From Kribbella sandramycini (lineage in GTDB: Bacteria; Actinomycetota; Actinomycetes; Propionibacteriales; Kribbellaceae), in NCBI RefSeq assembly GCF_013131805.1, contig NZ_JABJRC010000007.1:372001-436000 (forward strand): a DNA stretch of 64,000 bases, given 5' to 3'. The notes under the pieces were generated by a model, which did no database searches, was not told the origin of the DNA, and was given only the letters and a program-made list of their open reading frames with translations. Position 1 is the first letter of the stretch. Each line of letters starts with the position of its first letter. This document shows positions 49,615 through 57,271 of the stretch, piece by piece. The position numbers and the translations under genes were made by a program.

Positions 49615-49620
49615 ACTATA
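49615..49620 (-). promoter_or_regulatory. -10 element of the CarH-like operon, probably leaderless
   Basis: TATAGT on the minus strand ends seven bases before the GTG start at 49608, so transcription should begin at or near the start codon. The first 11-bp box overlaps it, giving a means of autorepression. No good -35 was found. Confidence 0.5.
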
Positions 49621-49686
49621 CAGACATTAGACAGACCTTTGACGAAGCTTGCCCAATCCGCCTAATCTCTAGACAGACCCTAAACA
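49617..49686. promoter_or_regulatory. Two clusters of 11-bp-phased TNNACA boxes: candidate CarH-type operator
   Basis: Cluster 1: TATACA (49617), TAGACA (49628), TTGACG (49639), each exactly 11 bp apart, with a weak TGCCCA at 49650. Cluster 2: TAGACA (49670) and TAAACA (49681), again 11 bp apart. CarH of Thermus binds 11-bp direct repeats with a TNTACA core, so number, spacing and position fit. TAGACAGACC occurs identically at 49628 and 49670. Confidence 0.7.
49639..49668 (+). promoter_or_regulatory. Promoter of the flavoprotein-DUF1365-CFA operon
   Basis: TTGACG (49639-49644) and TAATCT (49663-49668) are spaced 18 bp, with 35 bp to the ATG. The -35 is itself the third 11-bp box and a further box begins just after the -10, so a bound CarH-type tetramer would block RNA polymerase. 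Confidence 0.65.
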
Positions 49687-49703
49687 GCCTGGAGGCCCCA
49701 CCC

Positions 49704-50951
49704 ATGACCGAGTCCGTAGCCGTGATCGGCGCCGGCGTGTCGGGCCTGACCGCCGCGTACCTGCTCACCCAGCGGTACGACGTCACCCTGTTCGAGGCCG
49801 AGCCCCGCCTGGGCGGCCACGCGCACACCCACGACATCACCGACCCCGCCGGGCGCCCGCTGGCGATCGACACCGGCTTCATCGTGCACAACGACCGCAC
49901 CTATCCGCTGTTGCGCCGGCTCTTCGCCGAACTCGGCGTCCAGGCGCGGCCGACCGAAATGAGTATGAGCATCAGCGACCCGGCCAGCGGCCTCGAATTC
50001 GCCGGTGGGCGTGGAGCGGCCGGTCTGTTCGCGCAGCGCCGCCGCCTGGTCGACGCCCGGTTTCTGAGCCTGCTGACCGAGGTACGCCGGTTCCACCAGC
50101 GGGCCGCCGACTACATCGCCCGTACCGGCGACGACGACCTCACCACCCTCGGCGACTTTCTGACCGCCGAAGGCTTCAGCCAGCGCTTCGTGCGGCTGTA
50201 CGCCGTGCCGGTCGTGTCGTGTGTGTGGTCGTGCGGCGGCCGCTCCGCACTGGAGTACCCCGCCCGCTATCTGTTCCGCTTCCTCGACCACCACGGCATG
50301 CTCTCCATCGGCGGCTCGCCGCAGTGGATGACCGTCACCGGCGGCTCCCGCCAGTACGTCGACGCTGTCGCCGCAAAACTCGGCCCGGTCCGCAGCGGCA
50401 CGCCGGTTCGGTCCGTACAGCGGCATCCCGACGGTGTGAGCCTGGCGGTCGCGAACGGCGACATCGTCGAGTTCGACCGGGTCGTGCTCGCCGCACATGC
50501 CGATCAGGCCCTCGACCTGCTCACCGACGCCACGCCGACCGAGAAGACCGTCCTGGGCGCTTTCGAGTACAGCCAGAACGCAACGGTGCTGCACACCGAC
50601 GACTCGTTGCTCCCAGCCACGAAGGGCGCCCGTGCGTCCTGGAACTACGTCATCCGGCCCGGCGCGCCGCTGACCACGTACTGGATGAACCGGCTGCAGG
50701 GGCTCGACACCGACGAGACCTATCTGGTCACGCTGAACGGCGCAGAGACCGTCGACCCAGCGAAAGTACTCGCACGGATGAACTACGCGCACCCGGTCTA
50801 CACGCCGGAGGCCGTCGCCGCACAGCGCCGCTTGCCGACGCTCAACCGCGGCAGGACGGCATTCGCCGGCGCCTACCACGGCTGGGGTTTCCACGAGGAC
50901 GGGTGCCGGGCCGGCGTCGCTGCGGCGGCTGCCCTGGGAGTCGCCTGGTGA
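49704..50951 (+). CDS. FAD-dependent oxidoreductase, flavin amine oxidase-like
   Basis: A 415-residue flavoprotein. The N-terminal ADP-binding motif is VAVIGAGVSGLTAAYLL with the following E in LFEAEPRLGGHAHTH. The C-terminal FAD segment is RTAFAGAYHGWGFHEDGCRAGV. This family (often called NAD/FAD protein or amine oxidase) is found next to DUF1365 and cyclopropane-synthase-like genes across bacteria, including the LitR-controlled genes of Pseudomonas; a desaturase- or isomerase-like action on acyl chains is inferred from context only. GGAGG eight bases before the ATG. It overlaps the DUF1365 gene by GTGA. Confidence 0.88.
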   Translation: MTESVAVIGAGVSGLTAAYLLTQRYDVTLFEAEPRLGGHAHTHDITDPAGRPLAIDTGFIVHNDRTYPLLRRLFAELGVQARPTEMSMSISDPASGLEFAGGRGAAGLFAQRRRLVDARFLSLLTEVRRFHQRAADYIARTGDDDLTTLGDFLTAEGFSQRFVRLYAVPVVSCVWSCGGRSALEYPARYLFRFLDHHGMLSIGGSPQWMTVTGGSRQYVDAVAAKLGPVRSGTPVRSVQRHPDGVSLAVANGDIVEFDRVVLAAHADQALDLLTDATPTEKTVLGAFEYSQNATVLHTDDSLLPATKGARASWNYVIRPGAPLTTYWMNRLQGLDTDETYLVTLNGAETVDPAKVLARMNYAHPVYTPEAVAAQRRLPTLNRGRTAFAGAYHGWGFHEDGCRAGVAAAAALGVAW

Positions 50952-51652
50952 GCCTGCCCGAACTGCCGGCCATCGTCACTGGACATGTCGGCCACGGCCG
51001 GTCCGTTCCGATTCGGCACCGGTTCAAGTACCGCGTCTACCAATGGCTGGTCGACCTGGACGACCTGCCCCGGCTGCCGTGGTACCTGCGCCCGTTCAGC
51101 CGGTTCGACGCCCGCGACCACCTCAGCGGTACCGGTCCAACCATCAAGGCCGACCTCCTGCGCTACCTGCGCAGTCAGGGCATCGAGTTCGACGGCCGGG
51201 TCCTGATGCTCGCCAACGCTCGGGTATTAGGTCACGTCTTCGATCCACTCACGGTGTTCTGGTGCGTCGACAGTCCCTATGTCGTCGCAGAGGTCCACAA
51301 CACGTACAGCGGTCGCCACACCTATCTGTTGACCCCGGACAGCGACGGCGCTGCCGAAACCGCGAAGGAGTTCTACGTGTCGCCGTTCAACGACGTGTCC
51401 GGTCGCTACCGGCTCCAGTTCGAGCTGGACCCTGATCGGGTCCGAGTTCAGGTGAGCCTGTCGCGTGCCGGCCGTACTGTCTTCGGAGCGAGCTTCGACG
51501 GTGCCCCGACGCCCGCAACGACCCGAGCAGTGCGCAACGCCGTACTGCGGATGCCACTGATGCCGCAGCGGGTGTCAGCGCTGATCAGACTCCACGGCGT
51601 CTGGCTGTGGGCGCGCGGTCTACCCGTCGTGCCGCGAGAGGCGGTCCGATGA
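50948..51652 (+). CDS. DUF1365 family protein
   Basis: A 234-residue protein of an uncharacterised family: IVTGHVGHGRSVPIRHRFKYRVYQWLVDLDDLP, then LANARVLGHVFDPLTVFWC, VVAEVHNTYSGRHTYLL and KEFYVSPFNDVSGRYRLQ. These blocks (RHRF, FNP-like FDPLTVFWC, EVHNTY, K-x-F-H/Y-V-S-P-F) are the family signature. DUF1365 proteins are nearly always encoded between a flavin oxidoreductase and a CFA-like methyltransferase, as here. GTG start inside the previous stop, ATGA into the next gene, so all three are made together. Confidence 0.9.
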   Translation: MSLPELPAIVTGHVGHGRSVPIRHRFKYRVYQWLVDLDDLPRLPWYLRPFSRFDARDHLSGTGPTIKADLLRYLRSQGIEFDGRVLMLANARVLGHVFDPLTVFWCVDSPYVVAEVHNTYSGRHTYLLTPDSDGAAETAKEFYVSPFNDVSGRYRLQFELDPDRVRVQVSLSRAGRTVFGASFDGAPTPATTRAVRNAVLRMPLMPQRVSALIRLHGVWLWARGLPVVPREAVR

Positions 51653-52821
51653 GGGCCCGGCTCGCGCGGCTGATCGTCGACCGGATGCTTGATCAGGTAC
51701 CGGTCCGGGCGATTTATCCGGACGGCACTGTTCGCGGTGCCGGAGCGGCGGACTCGCCGGCGCTTCAGATCGTCCGTCCGCAGGCGATGTTCGAGCGACT
51801 GGCTCGCAGCCCGAAGATCGGCCTTGGCGAGAGCTACATGGCCGGCGACTGGACTGTGGCCGACGGCACCGATCTCGGCGAGTTGATGACACCGTTCGCC
51901 GCGCGGCTCACTGAGCTGATCCCACCGCAACTGACGCGCTTCCGGCGGGTAGTGGACCGACGTCTCCCCCGACGGACGCGGAACACCCCAGCTGGCTCTC
52001 GCGACAACATCAGCGCGCACTACGACCTCAGCAACGAGCTGTTCGCCGCCTTCCTGGACCCGAGCATGTCCTACAGCTCAGCACTCTTCGAGCAGGTCGA
52101 TGAGGAGCTGGAGACCGCACAGCACCGCAAGGTCGAACGCATCCTCGATCTGGCCGGTGTCGGCCCCGGAAGTCGCGTACTGGAGGTTGGCGCCGGCTGG
52201 GGCACGCTGGCGATTGCCGCGGCCCGCCGAGGCGCGCTGGTCACCGGTATCGGGCTCGCAATCGAGCAGGTCAATCTGGCCCGCAAGAGGGCCGCAGAGG
52301 CCGGGCTGACCGACCGAATCGACCTGCGCCTGGAGGACTACCGATCTGTCACCGGCACGTACGACGCGATCGTCAGCGTCGAGATGATCGAGGCCGTCGG
52401 CGAGGAGTACTGGCCTACCTATTTCCGAGCCCTGGAAGGGCTTCTGGCACCCGGAGGGACCATCGCGATCCAAGCGATCCTGATGGACCACGACCGGCTG
52501 CTGGCAACCCGCAACTCCTACGGCTGGATCCAGAAGTACATCTTCCCCGGAGGCTTGATCCCCTCCCGCACAGCGATCGACCAGACCGTAGCTGCGCACA
52601 CCTCGCTCACAGTGGAGGAGGACTTCCGTTTCGGCCCGGACTACGCCGAAACGCTGCGCCGCTGGCGACACCGGTTCCAGGCCAACAGCGCCGCAGTCCG
52701 AGCCGAGGGCTTCGACGAGACGTTCCAACGCACGTGGGAGTTCTATCTGGCGTACTGCGAGGCCGGCTTCGCATCTGGCTATCTGGACGTCGCCCAACTC
52801 AGTTTGCGGCGCCGTTCGTAG
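51649..52821 (+). CDS. Cyclopropane-fatty-acyl-phospholipid synthase family methyltransferase
   Basis: SAM-dependent modification of unsaturated acyl chains in membrane phospholipids. At 390 residues it has the N-terminal lipid-binding part (IVRPQAMFERLARSPKIGLGESYMAGDWTVAD) and the catalytic domain from about 110: NISAHYDLSNELFAAFLDPSMSYSSALF, SAM motif VLEVGAGWGTLAIAAA, SVEMIEAVGEEYWPTYF and the YIFPGGLIPS segment. It may make cyclopropane, methyl-branched or, in this type of cluster, furan-related acyl groups. ATG overlaps the DUF1365 stop. Last gene of the light-controlled plus-strand operon, unless the MBL gene 9 bp later is also included. Confidence 0.9.
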   Translation: MRARLARLIVDRMLDQVPVRAIYPDGTVRGAGAADSPALQIVRPQAMFERLARSPKIGLGESYMAGDWTVADGTDLGELMTPFAARLTELIPPQLTRFRRVVDRRLPRRTRNTPAGSRDNISAHYDLSNELFAAFLDPSMSYSSALFEQVDEELETAQHRKVERILDLAGVGPGSRVLEVGAGWGTLAIAAARRGALVTGIGLAIEQVNLARKRAAEAGLTDRIDLRLEDYRSVTGTYDAIVSVEMIEAVGEEYWPTYFRALEGLLAPGGTIAIQAILMDHDRLLATRNSYGWIQKYIFPGGLIPSRTAIDQTVAAHTSLTVEEDFRFGPDYAETLRRWRHRFQANSAAVRAEGFDETFQRTWEFYLAYCEAGFASGYLDVAQLSLRRRS

Positions 52822-52830
52822 GATGTAGCC

Positions 52831-53574
52831 GTGAACTACAGCGAGCTGGTCGAGGTGGCGGACGGGGTCTTCTTCGTCCAGGGCGCGGCAGTCAACTGGG
52901 TCCTCATCCGCGAGGGTGCGGACCTCACGCTGATCGACGGCGGCTACCCGGGTGACGTCACCGCGGTCGAGGAGTCGATCCGCGCGATCGGCCGCCGTCC
53001 CGAGGACGTGCGCGCCATTCTGCTGACACATGCGCACGTCGACCACATGGGCTCGGTGAACCCGTTCCACGAGCGCTACGGGACGCCTGCGTACGCCGAC
53101 CCGGCGGAAGTGGCGCATGCGCATCGGGAGTTCCTGGACCAGCTCGCACCGATAAAGTTGGTCGCCAACCTGTGGCGGCCCGGCGTCCTGCCCTGGGCCG
53201 TCAACATCGTCCGCAACGGCGCGATGCAGGATGTCGCAGCTCCGCACGTCCAGGCCTTCCCGGACGCCGGTGCGCTGGATCTGCCCGGCAAACCGGTGCC
53301 GGTCCCGACACACGGCCACACCGCTGGGCACACGGCGTACTACGTCCCGGCGGCCGGTGTCGTGATCACCGGCGACGCACTGGTCACCGGGCACAAAATC
53401 GTGTCCACACAGGGCCCACAGCTGATCCCGTACCTGTTCCAGCACGGCGACCCGGCTGACCTCGTCGCCGCCGTCCAGCCGCTAGCGGAGCTGGAGGCGG
53501 ACGTCATCCTCCCCGGGCACGGCGGTGTCCACCGCGGCCCAGTGCGGGACGCGGTGGCCGCAGTACACGTCTAG
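52831..53574 (+). CDS. MBL-fold metallo-hydrolase
   Basis: A 247-residue metallo-beta-lactamase-fold enzyme. Metal motif THAHVDHMGS (HxHxDH), then PTHGHTAGH, GDALVTGH and PGHGG give the remaining ligands, so a dinuclear Zn site is complete. It has glyoxalase II-like spacing, but no substrate-binding C-domain, so the substrate is open. GTG start 9 bp after the CFA gene, hence possibly in the same light-controlled transcript. The stop shares CTAG with zwf. Confidence 0.87.
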   Translation: MNYSELVEVADGVFFVQGAAVNWVLIREGADLTLIDGGYPGDVTAVEESIRAIGRRPEDVRAILLTHAHVDHMGSVNPFHERYGTPAYADPAEVAHAHREFLDQLAPIKLVANLWRPGVLPWAVNIVRNGAMQDVAAPHVQAFPDAGALDLPGKPVPVPTHGHTAGHTAYYVPAAGVVITGDALVTGHKIVSTQGPQLIPYLFQHGDPADLVAAVQPLAELEADVILPGHGGVHRGPVRDAVAAVHV

Positions 53575-55067
53575 GACTTCTTCTCGCGCCACTCGCGTTC
53601 GAACGGCAGGCGCCAGGCCCGCGGCGCGATCAGCTGGTGGATCGCGTTCGGGCCCCAGGTGCCGGGCTGGTAGGGCTTGACGGGCGGCGGGTCCTCCAGG
53701 AGGAGGGCAGAGCGATCCCAGAGCGACTCGATACCTTCGGCGGTCGTGAACAGTGTGTGATCGCCGCGCATCGCATCCAGGATCAGCCGCTCGTAGGCCT
53801 CCAGCACGTCGCCGGCGCTCTTGGTCTCCTGGGTGGAGAACTGCATCGAGAGCTTCTCCAGCCGCATCCCCGGGCCGGGGCGCTTGCCGTAGAAGGACAG
53901 CGACACCCGCGACGAGTCGGCCAGGTCGAAGGTCAGGTGGTCCGGCCCTTCGGAGCCGACGCCCGAGCCGACGCCGAACATCGTCCGCGGCGCCTCCTTG
54001 AAGGCGATCGAGATGATCCGCTGGCCCTGCGCCATCCGCTTGCCGGTGCGCAGGAAGAACGGCACCCCCGCCCAGCGCCAGTTGTCGATCTCGACCTTGA
54101 GCGCGATGAAGGTCTCGGTGTCGGAGTCCGGCGCGACGCCGTCCTCGGCGCGGTAGCCGGCGTACTGACCGCGGACGACGTCGGTCGGCTGGATCGGCAG
54201 CATCGAGCGGAAGACCTTGTTCTTCTCCTCGGAGATGGCCCGCGGCTCGAGCGCGGTCGGCGGCTCCATCGCGACGAACGACATCACCTGCATCAGGTGC
54301 GTGACGACCATATCCTTGAAGGCGCCGGTCGGCTCGTAGAAGGTGGCCCGCTGGTCCAGGCCGAGCTCCTCGGGGATGTCGATCTGCACGTGGTCGATGA
54401 AGTTGCGGTTCCAGATCGGCTCGAACAGGCCGTTGGCGAAGCGGAACGCGAGGATGTTCAGCGCCGCCTCCTTGCCGAGGAAGTGGTCGATCCGGAAGAC
54501 CTGCGCCTCGTCGAACGTCTCGTGCACGAAGTCGTTCAGCTTGATCGCGCTGGCCAGGTCGTCGCCGAACGGTTTCTCCATCACCACCCGCGCCCGCTCG
54601 ACCAGCTTGGCGTCGCGCAGCATCGCGATCACCGCCTGCGCGGCCTTCGGCGGCACCGACAGGTAGTGCAACCGGCAGACGCCCGCGCCGAGCAGCTCCT
54701 CGGCGCGATGCACCGTCTCGGCCAGCGCCTCCGCACCAGCCGACACCGACACGTAGTCGAGCCGGCTCGCGAACTGGGCCCACTCCTCGTCGCTCATCCG
54801 GTGCGTGCCGTAGGTCTCGACGGCCTGCTTGGCGCGCTCGCGGAACTCGTCGGCGGTCAGATCCTCCGTGGCGGACCCGATGATGCGCACGTCCGGCGCG
54901 AACTTCGACTGCTGCAGGTACGCCAGCCCGGGCAGCAGCTTCCGTTTGGCCAGGTCGCCCGTCGCGCCGAACAGCACGATCACATGCGGCGCCAGCGGCT
55001 CCGGATCCCGCCGCGACGGCCGCGATCCGGGCGACGGATAGGCGATGGTCTGGGTACGGTCAGGCAT
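53571..55067 (-). CDS. zwf: Glucose-6-phosphate 1-dehydrogenase
   Basis: First step of the oxidative pentose phosphate pathway: G6P to 6-phosphogluconolactone with NADP+. N-terminal nucleotide loop VLFGATGDLAKRKLLPGL (about residue 31), substrate motif RIDHFLGKEAALNILAFRFAN with the catalytic His, and the C-terminal half with KVEIDNWRWAGVPFFLRTGKRM. At 498 residues it is normal. No tal, opcA, gnd or pgl neighbours are present, so this is an isolated copy, perhaps a second zwf. ATG 55067. Confidence 0.95.
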   Translation of the reverse strand: MPDRTQTIAYPSPGSRPSRRDPEPLAPHVIVLFGATGDLAKRKLLPGLAYLQQSKFAPDVRIIGSATEDLTADEFRERAKQAVETYGTHRMSDEEWAQFASRLDYVSVSAGAEALAETVHRAEELLGAGVCRLHYLSVPPKAAQAVIAMLRDAKLVERARVVMEKPFGDDLASAIKLNDFVHETFDEAQVFRIDHFLGKEAALNILAFRFANGLFEPIWNRNFIDHVQIDIPEELGLDQRATFYEPTGAFKDMVVTHLMQVMSFVAMEPPTALEPRAISEEKNKVFRSMLPIQPTDVVRGQYAGYRAEDGVAPDSDTETFIALKVEIDNWRWAGVPFFLRTGKRMAQGQRIISIAFKEAPRTMFGVGSGVGSEGPDHLTFDLADSSRVSLSFYGKRPGPGMRLEKLSMQFSTQETKSAGDVLEAYERLILDAMRGDHTLFTTAEGIESLWDRSALLLEDPPPVKPYQPGTWGPNAIHQLIAPRAWRLPFEREWREKKS

Positions 55068-55084
55068 AAAGGCAGTGTAGGTCG

Positions 55085-55111
55085 TGTCTGTTTCCGATCA
55101 GGTGGTTCGTC
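55085..55111 (+). promoter_or_regulatory. Candidate ECF42-type promoter of the DGPF-sigma operon
   Basis: TGTCTG (55085-55090) and CGTC (55108-55111) are spaced 17 bp in the 84-bp gap after zwf. ECF42 promoters are described with a TGTCGA-like -35 and CGAC/CGTC -10, so the site allows autoregulation by the sigma factor encoded in the same operon. Confidence 0.45.
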
Positions 55112-55151
55112 GGTGAACTGTAAAGGCCAGAAAGAACCTCGGAGGACGACT

Positions 55152-55490
55152 GTGAAATACCTGTTGCTGATCGCCGGCGACGAGAGCGCGGAAGCGCATG
55201 CCAACGACGGCTGCGACGGCTGGTCGGAGGAGATGATCGCCCGCGGTGTGATCGAGGGCGGTGCCGGACTGCACCCGCCGACCGAGGCGACCACCGTCCG
55301 CGTCCGCGACAACGAGCTCCTCCTGACGGATGGCCCGTACGCGGAAACGAAGGAGCAGGTAGGCGGCTTCGTGCTGATCGACTGCGCGGATCTGGATGAG
55401 GCGATCGAGATCGCCGCCAAGCACCCCGCGGCCGGGTACGGCACGATCGAGATCCGGCCGATCCTGGAGTTGCCGCCGGGGGTCATGTGA
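55152..55490 (+). CDS. YCII/DGPF-domain protein
   Basis: A 112-residue ferredoxin-like fold protein of the YCII-related (DGPF) family: KYLLLIAGDE at the start, the signature LLTDGPYAETKEQVGGF, and the C-terminal GYGTIEIRPI. The family name motif DGPF reads DGPY. GTG start with GGAGG about seven bases upstream. DGPF genes are the usual partners and targets of ECF42 sigma factors, and here the sigma gene overlaps it by GTGA. Biochemical function unknown; a dehydrogenase- or oxygenase-like cofactor role has been guessed for the family. Confidence 0.9.
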   Translation: MKYLLLIAGDESAEAHANDGCDGWSEEMIARGVIEGGAGLHPPTEATTVRVRDNELLLTDGPYAETKEQVGGFVLIDCADLDEAIEIAAKHPAAGYGTIEIRPILELPPGVM

Positions 55491-56662
55491 CGTACGCCGA
55501 GGTCTTCCGGGCGGAGTGGGGTCAGGTGGTCGCCACTCTGATCCGGGTGACCGGTGACTGGGAGCTGGCGGAGGAGTGCGCCCAGGAGGCGTGCGCGGCC
55601 GCTCTGGAGCGGTGGCCGCGTGACGGCATACCGGCCAAGCCTGGCGCGTGGCTGACCACAGTGGCGCGCAATCGGGCCATTGACTGGCTACGCCGCGAGG
55701 CGGTCGGGGCCGCGAAGCTTCAGGAGGCTGCCGTGCTGACGCAGGAGCCGGCACCGGCGTACGACGTCCAGGACGACCGGCTGCGGCTGATCTTCACCTG
55801 CTGTCATCCTGCGCTGGCGATGGAGGCCCGCGTTGCACTGACGCTGCGGACGCTGGCCGGTCTAAGTACGGCGGAGATCGCGAAGGCGTTCCTGGTCGGC
55901 GAAACGACGATGTCGAAACGGCTGACCCGAGCCAAGCAGAAGATCCGGCACGCCGGTATTCCGTACCGCGTTCCGCCTGCACACCTGTTACCGGAACGCA
56001 CACCTGCCGTACTCGCGGTGTTGTATCTGCTCTTCAACGAGGGGTACTCCGATGTGGTCCGGAGCAACCTGAGCACGGAGGCCATTCGGCTGGCCCGCCT
56101 GCTCGTGCAGCTGATGCCCGACGAGCCAGAAGCCGCCGGGTTGCTCGCGCTGATGCTCTTCCACGACGCCCGCCGCGAAACGCGGCTGGCTGCCGACGGC
56201 GCGCTCATCACCCTCGACGAACAGGACCGGACGCGCTGGGACGGCGTACTGATCACCGAAGCCGAGGCACTGCTCGATCGGACGCTGCAGCTTGGGCGGC
56301 CCGGCCCATACCAGGTTCAAGCCGCCATTGCGGCCTGTCACGCGACCGCACGGACTGCAACAGACACGGACTGGCCGCAGATCGCCGCCCTGTACGCGCG
56401 ACTCCCCCAGACTCCAGTGGTGGCGTTGAACCGGGTCGTCGCGATCGGCATGGCTGACGGCCCGGCTGTCGGTCTTCAGCTCCTCGAACAGCTCAGCACC
56501 GACTATTACCTGCTCCCTGCAGTCCGCGCGGACTTCCTCCGCCGGTTGAGCCGTCGGGGCGAGGCCGCCGCGGCGTACCGGGAAGCTCTCGAGCTGGCCA
56601 CTACCGACGGCGACCGGAAGTACCTGGCGAAACGGCTGGCCGAGGTGTCTGTTCCGAGCTGA
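55487..56662 (+). CDS. ECF sigma factor, ECF42 type with TPR-like C-terminal extension
   Basis: A 391-residue sigma-70 family member. The sigma2 domain (AEVFRAEWGQVVATLIRVTGDWELAEECAQEACAAALERWP, residues 3-45; WLTTVARNRAIDWLRRE) and the sigma4 HTH (LRTLAGLSTAEIAKAFLVGETTMSKRLTRAKQKIR, about 125-160) are followed by 220 residues of helical repeats (LLFNEGYSDVV, LARLLVQLMPDEPEAAGLLALMLFHDARR, YQVQAAIAACHA, TPVVALNRVVAIGMADGP). This extension and the adjacent DGPF gene define the ECF42 group. No anti-sigma gene is present, as is usual for the group; the extension is thought to control activity. GTG start inside the DGPF stop. Confidence 0.92.
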   Translation: MTYAEVFRAEWGQVVATLIRVTGDWELAEECAQEACAAALERWPRDGIPAKPGAWLTTVARNRAIDWLRREAVGAAKLQEAAVLTQEPAPAYDVQDDRLRLIFTCCHPALAMEARVALTLRTLAGLSTAEIAKAFLVGETTMSKRLTRAKQKIRHAGIPYRVPPAHLLPERTPAVLAVLYLLFNEGYSDVVRSNLSTEAIRLARLLVQLMPDEPEAAGLLALMLFHDARRETRLAADGALITLDEQDRTRWDGVLITEAEALLDRTLQLGRPGPYQVQAAIAACHATARTATDTDWPQIAALYARLPQTPVVALNRVVAIGMADGPAVGLQLLEQLSTDYYLLPAVRADFLRRLSRRGEAAAAYREALELATTDGDRKYLAKRLAEVSVPS

Positions 56663-56680
56663 CCCGTTCGTCGGTGGGGT

Positions 56681-57271
56681 ATGACGGATATTCAAACGAC
56701 CATCGCAGCGGAGCGGACCGACCTGCTCAACCTGCTGACTGCCCTGCCCGCAGCGGACTGGGACAGCCCCAGCCTCTGCGCAGGCTGGCGCGTTCGCGAA
56801 GTCGTAGCCCACATCACGATGGCCTACCGCTACTCGGGACCACGTGTGCTGTTGGGGATGGCGAAGGCCGGGGGTAGTTTCAACCGGTTCGCTGATCGTG
56901 CGGCGCGTGCTGATGCTGCGGCGATGAGTACTGCCGATCTACTCGACTGTCTGCGCAGCAACGTCGACAACGTCTGGAAGCCACCGGGCGGGCGCTATGA
57001 GGACGCACTGGCCCATGACGTGATCCACGGGCTCGACATCACTGTTGCGCTGGGCATCGACCGGCAGGTACCGCTCGACCGGCTGCGGCCGATCCTCGAG
57101 GGATTGCGGCCGAAACAGGCGAAGTACTTCGGTGTCGACCTGTCCAACACCGCGCTGCGCGCTTCGGACCTGGAGTGGTCCTACGGTGCCGGCGAGGTCG
57201 TCACCGGCACCGCTCAGGACTTGGTGCTGCTGATCAGCGGACGGGCCGCGTCAGCTGCGGCAGCTTCGTGA
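56681..57271 (+). CDS. Maleylpyruvate isomerase-family (DinB-like) mycothiol-associated protein
   Basis: A 196-residue DinB/MDMPI four-helix protein (TIGR03083-like): LTALPAADWDSPSLCAGWRVREVVAHITMAYRY gives the first metal His, and EDALAHDVIHGLDITVALG the later pair, matching the three-His site of mycothiol-dependent isomerases and transferases. Substrate unknown. ATG 56681 is 19 bp after the sigma gene and may be co-transcribed with it. Its last 38 bp overlap the convergent hydrolase gene. Confidence 0.82.
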   Translation: MTDIQTTIAAERTDLLNLLTALPAADWDSPSLCAGWRVREVVAHITMAYRYSGPRVLLGMAKAGGSFNRFADRAARADAAAMSTADLLDCLRSNVDNVWKPPGGRYEDALAHDVIHGLDITVALGIDRQVPLDRLRPILEGLRPKQAKYFGVDLSNTALRASDLEWSYGAGEVVTGTAQDLVLLISGRAASAAAAS

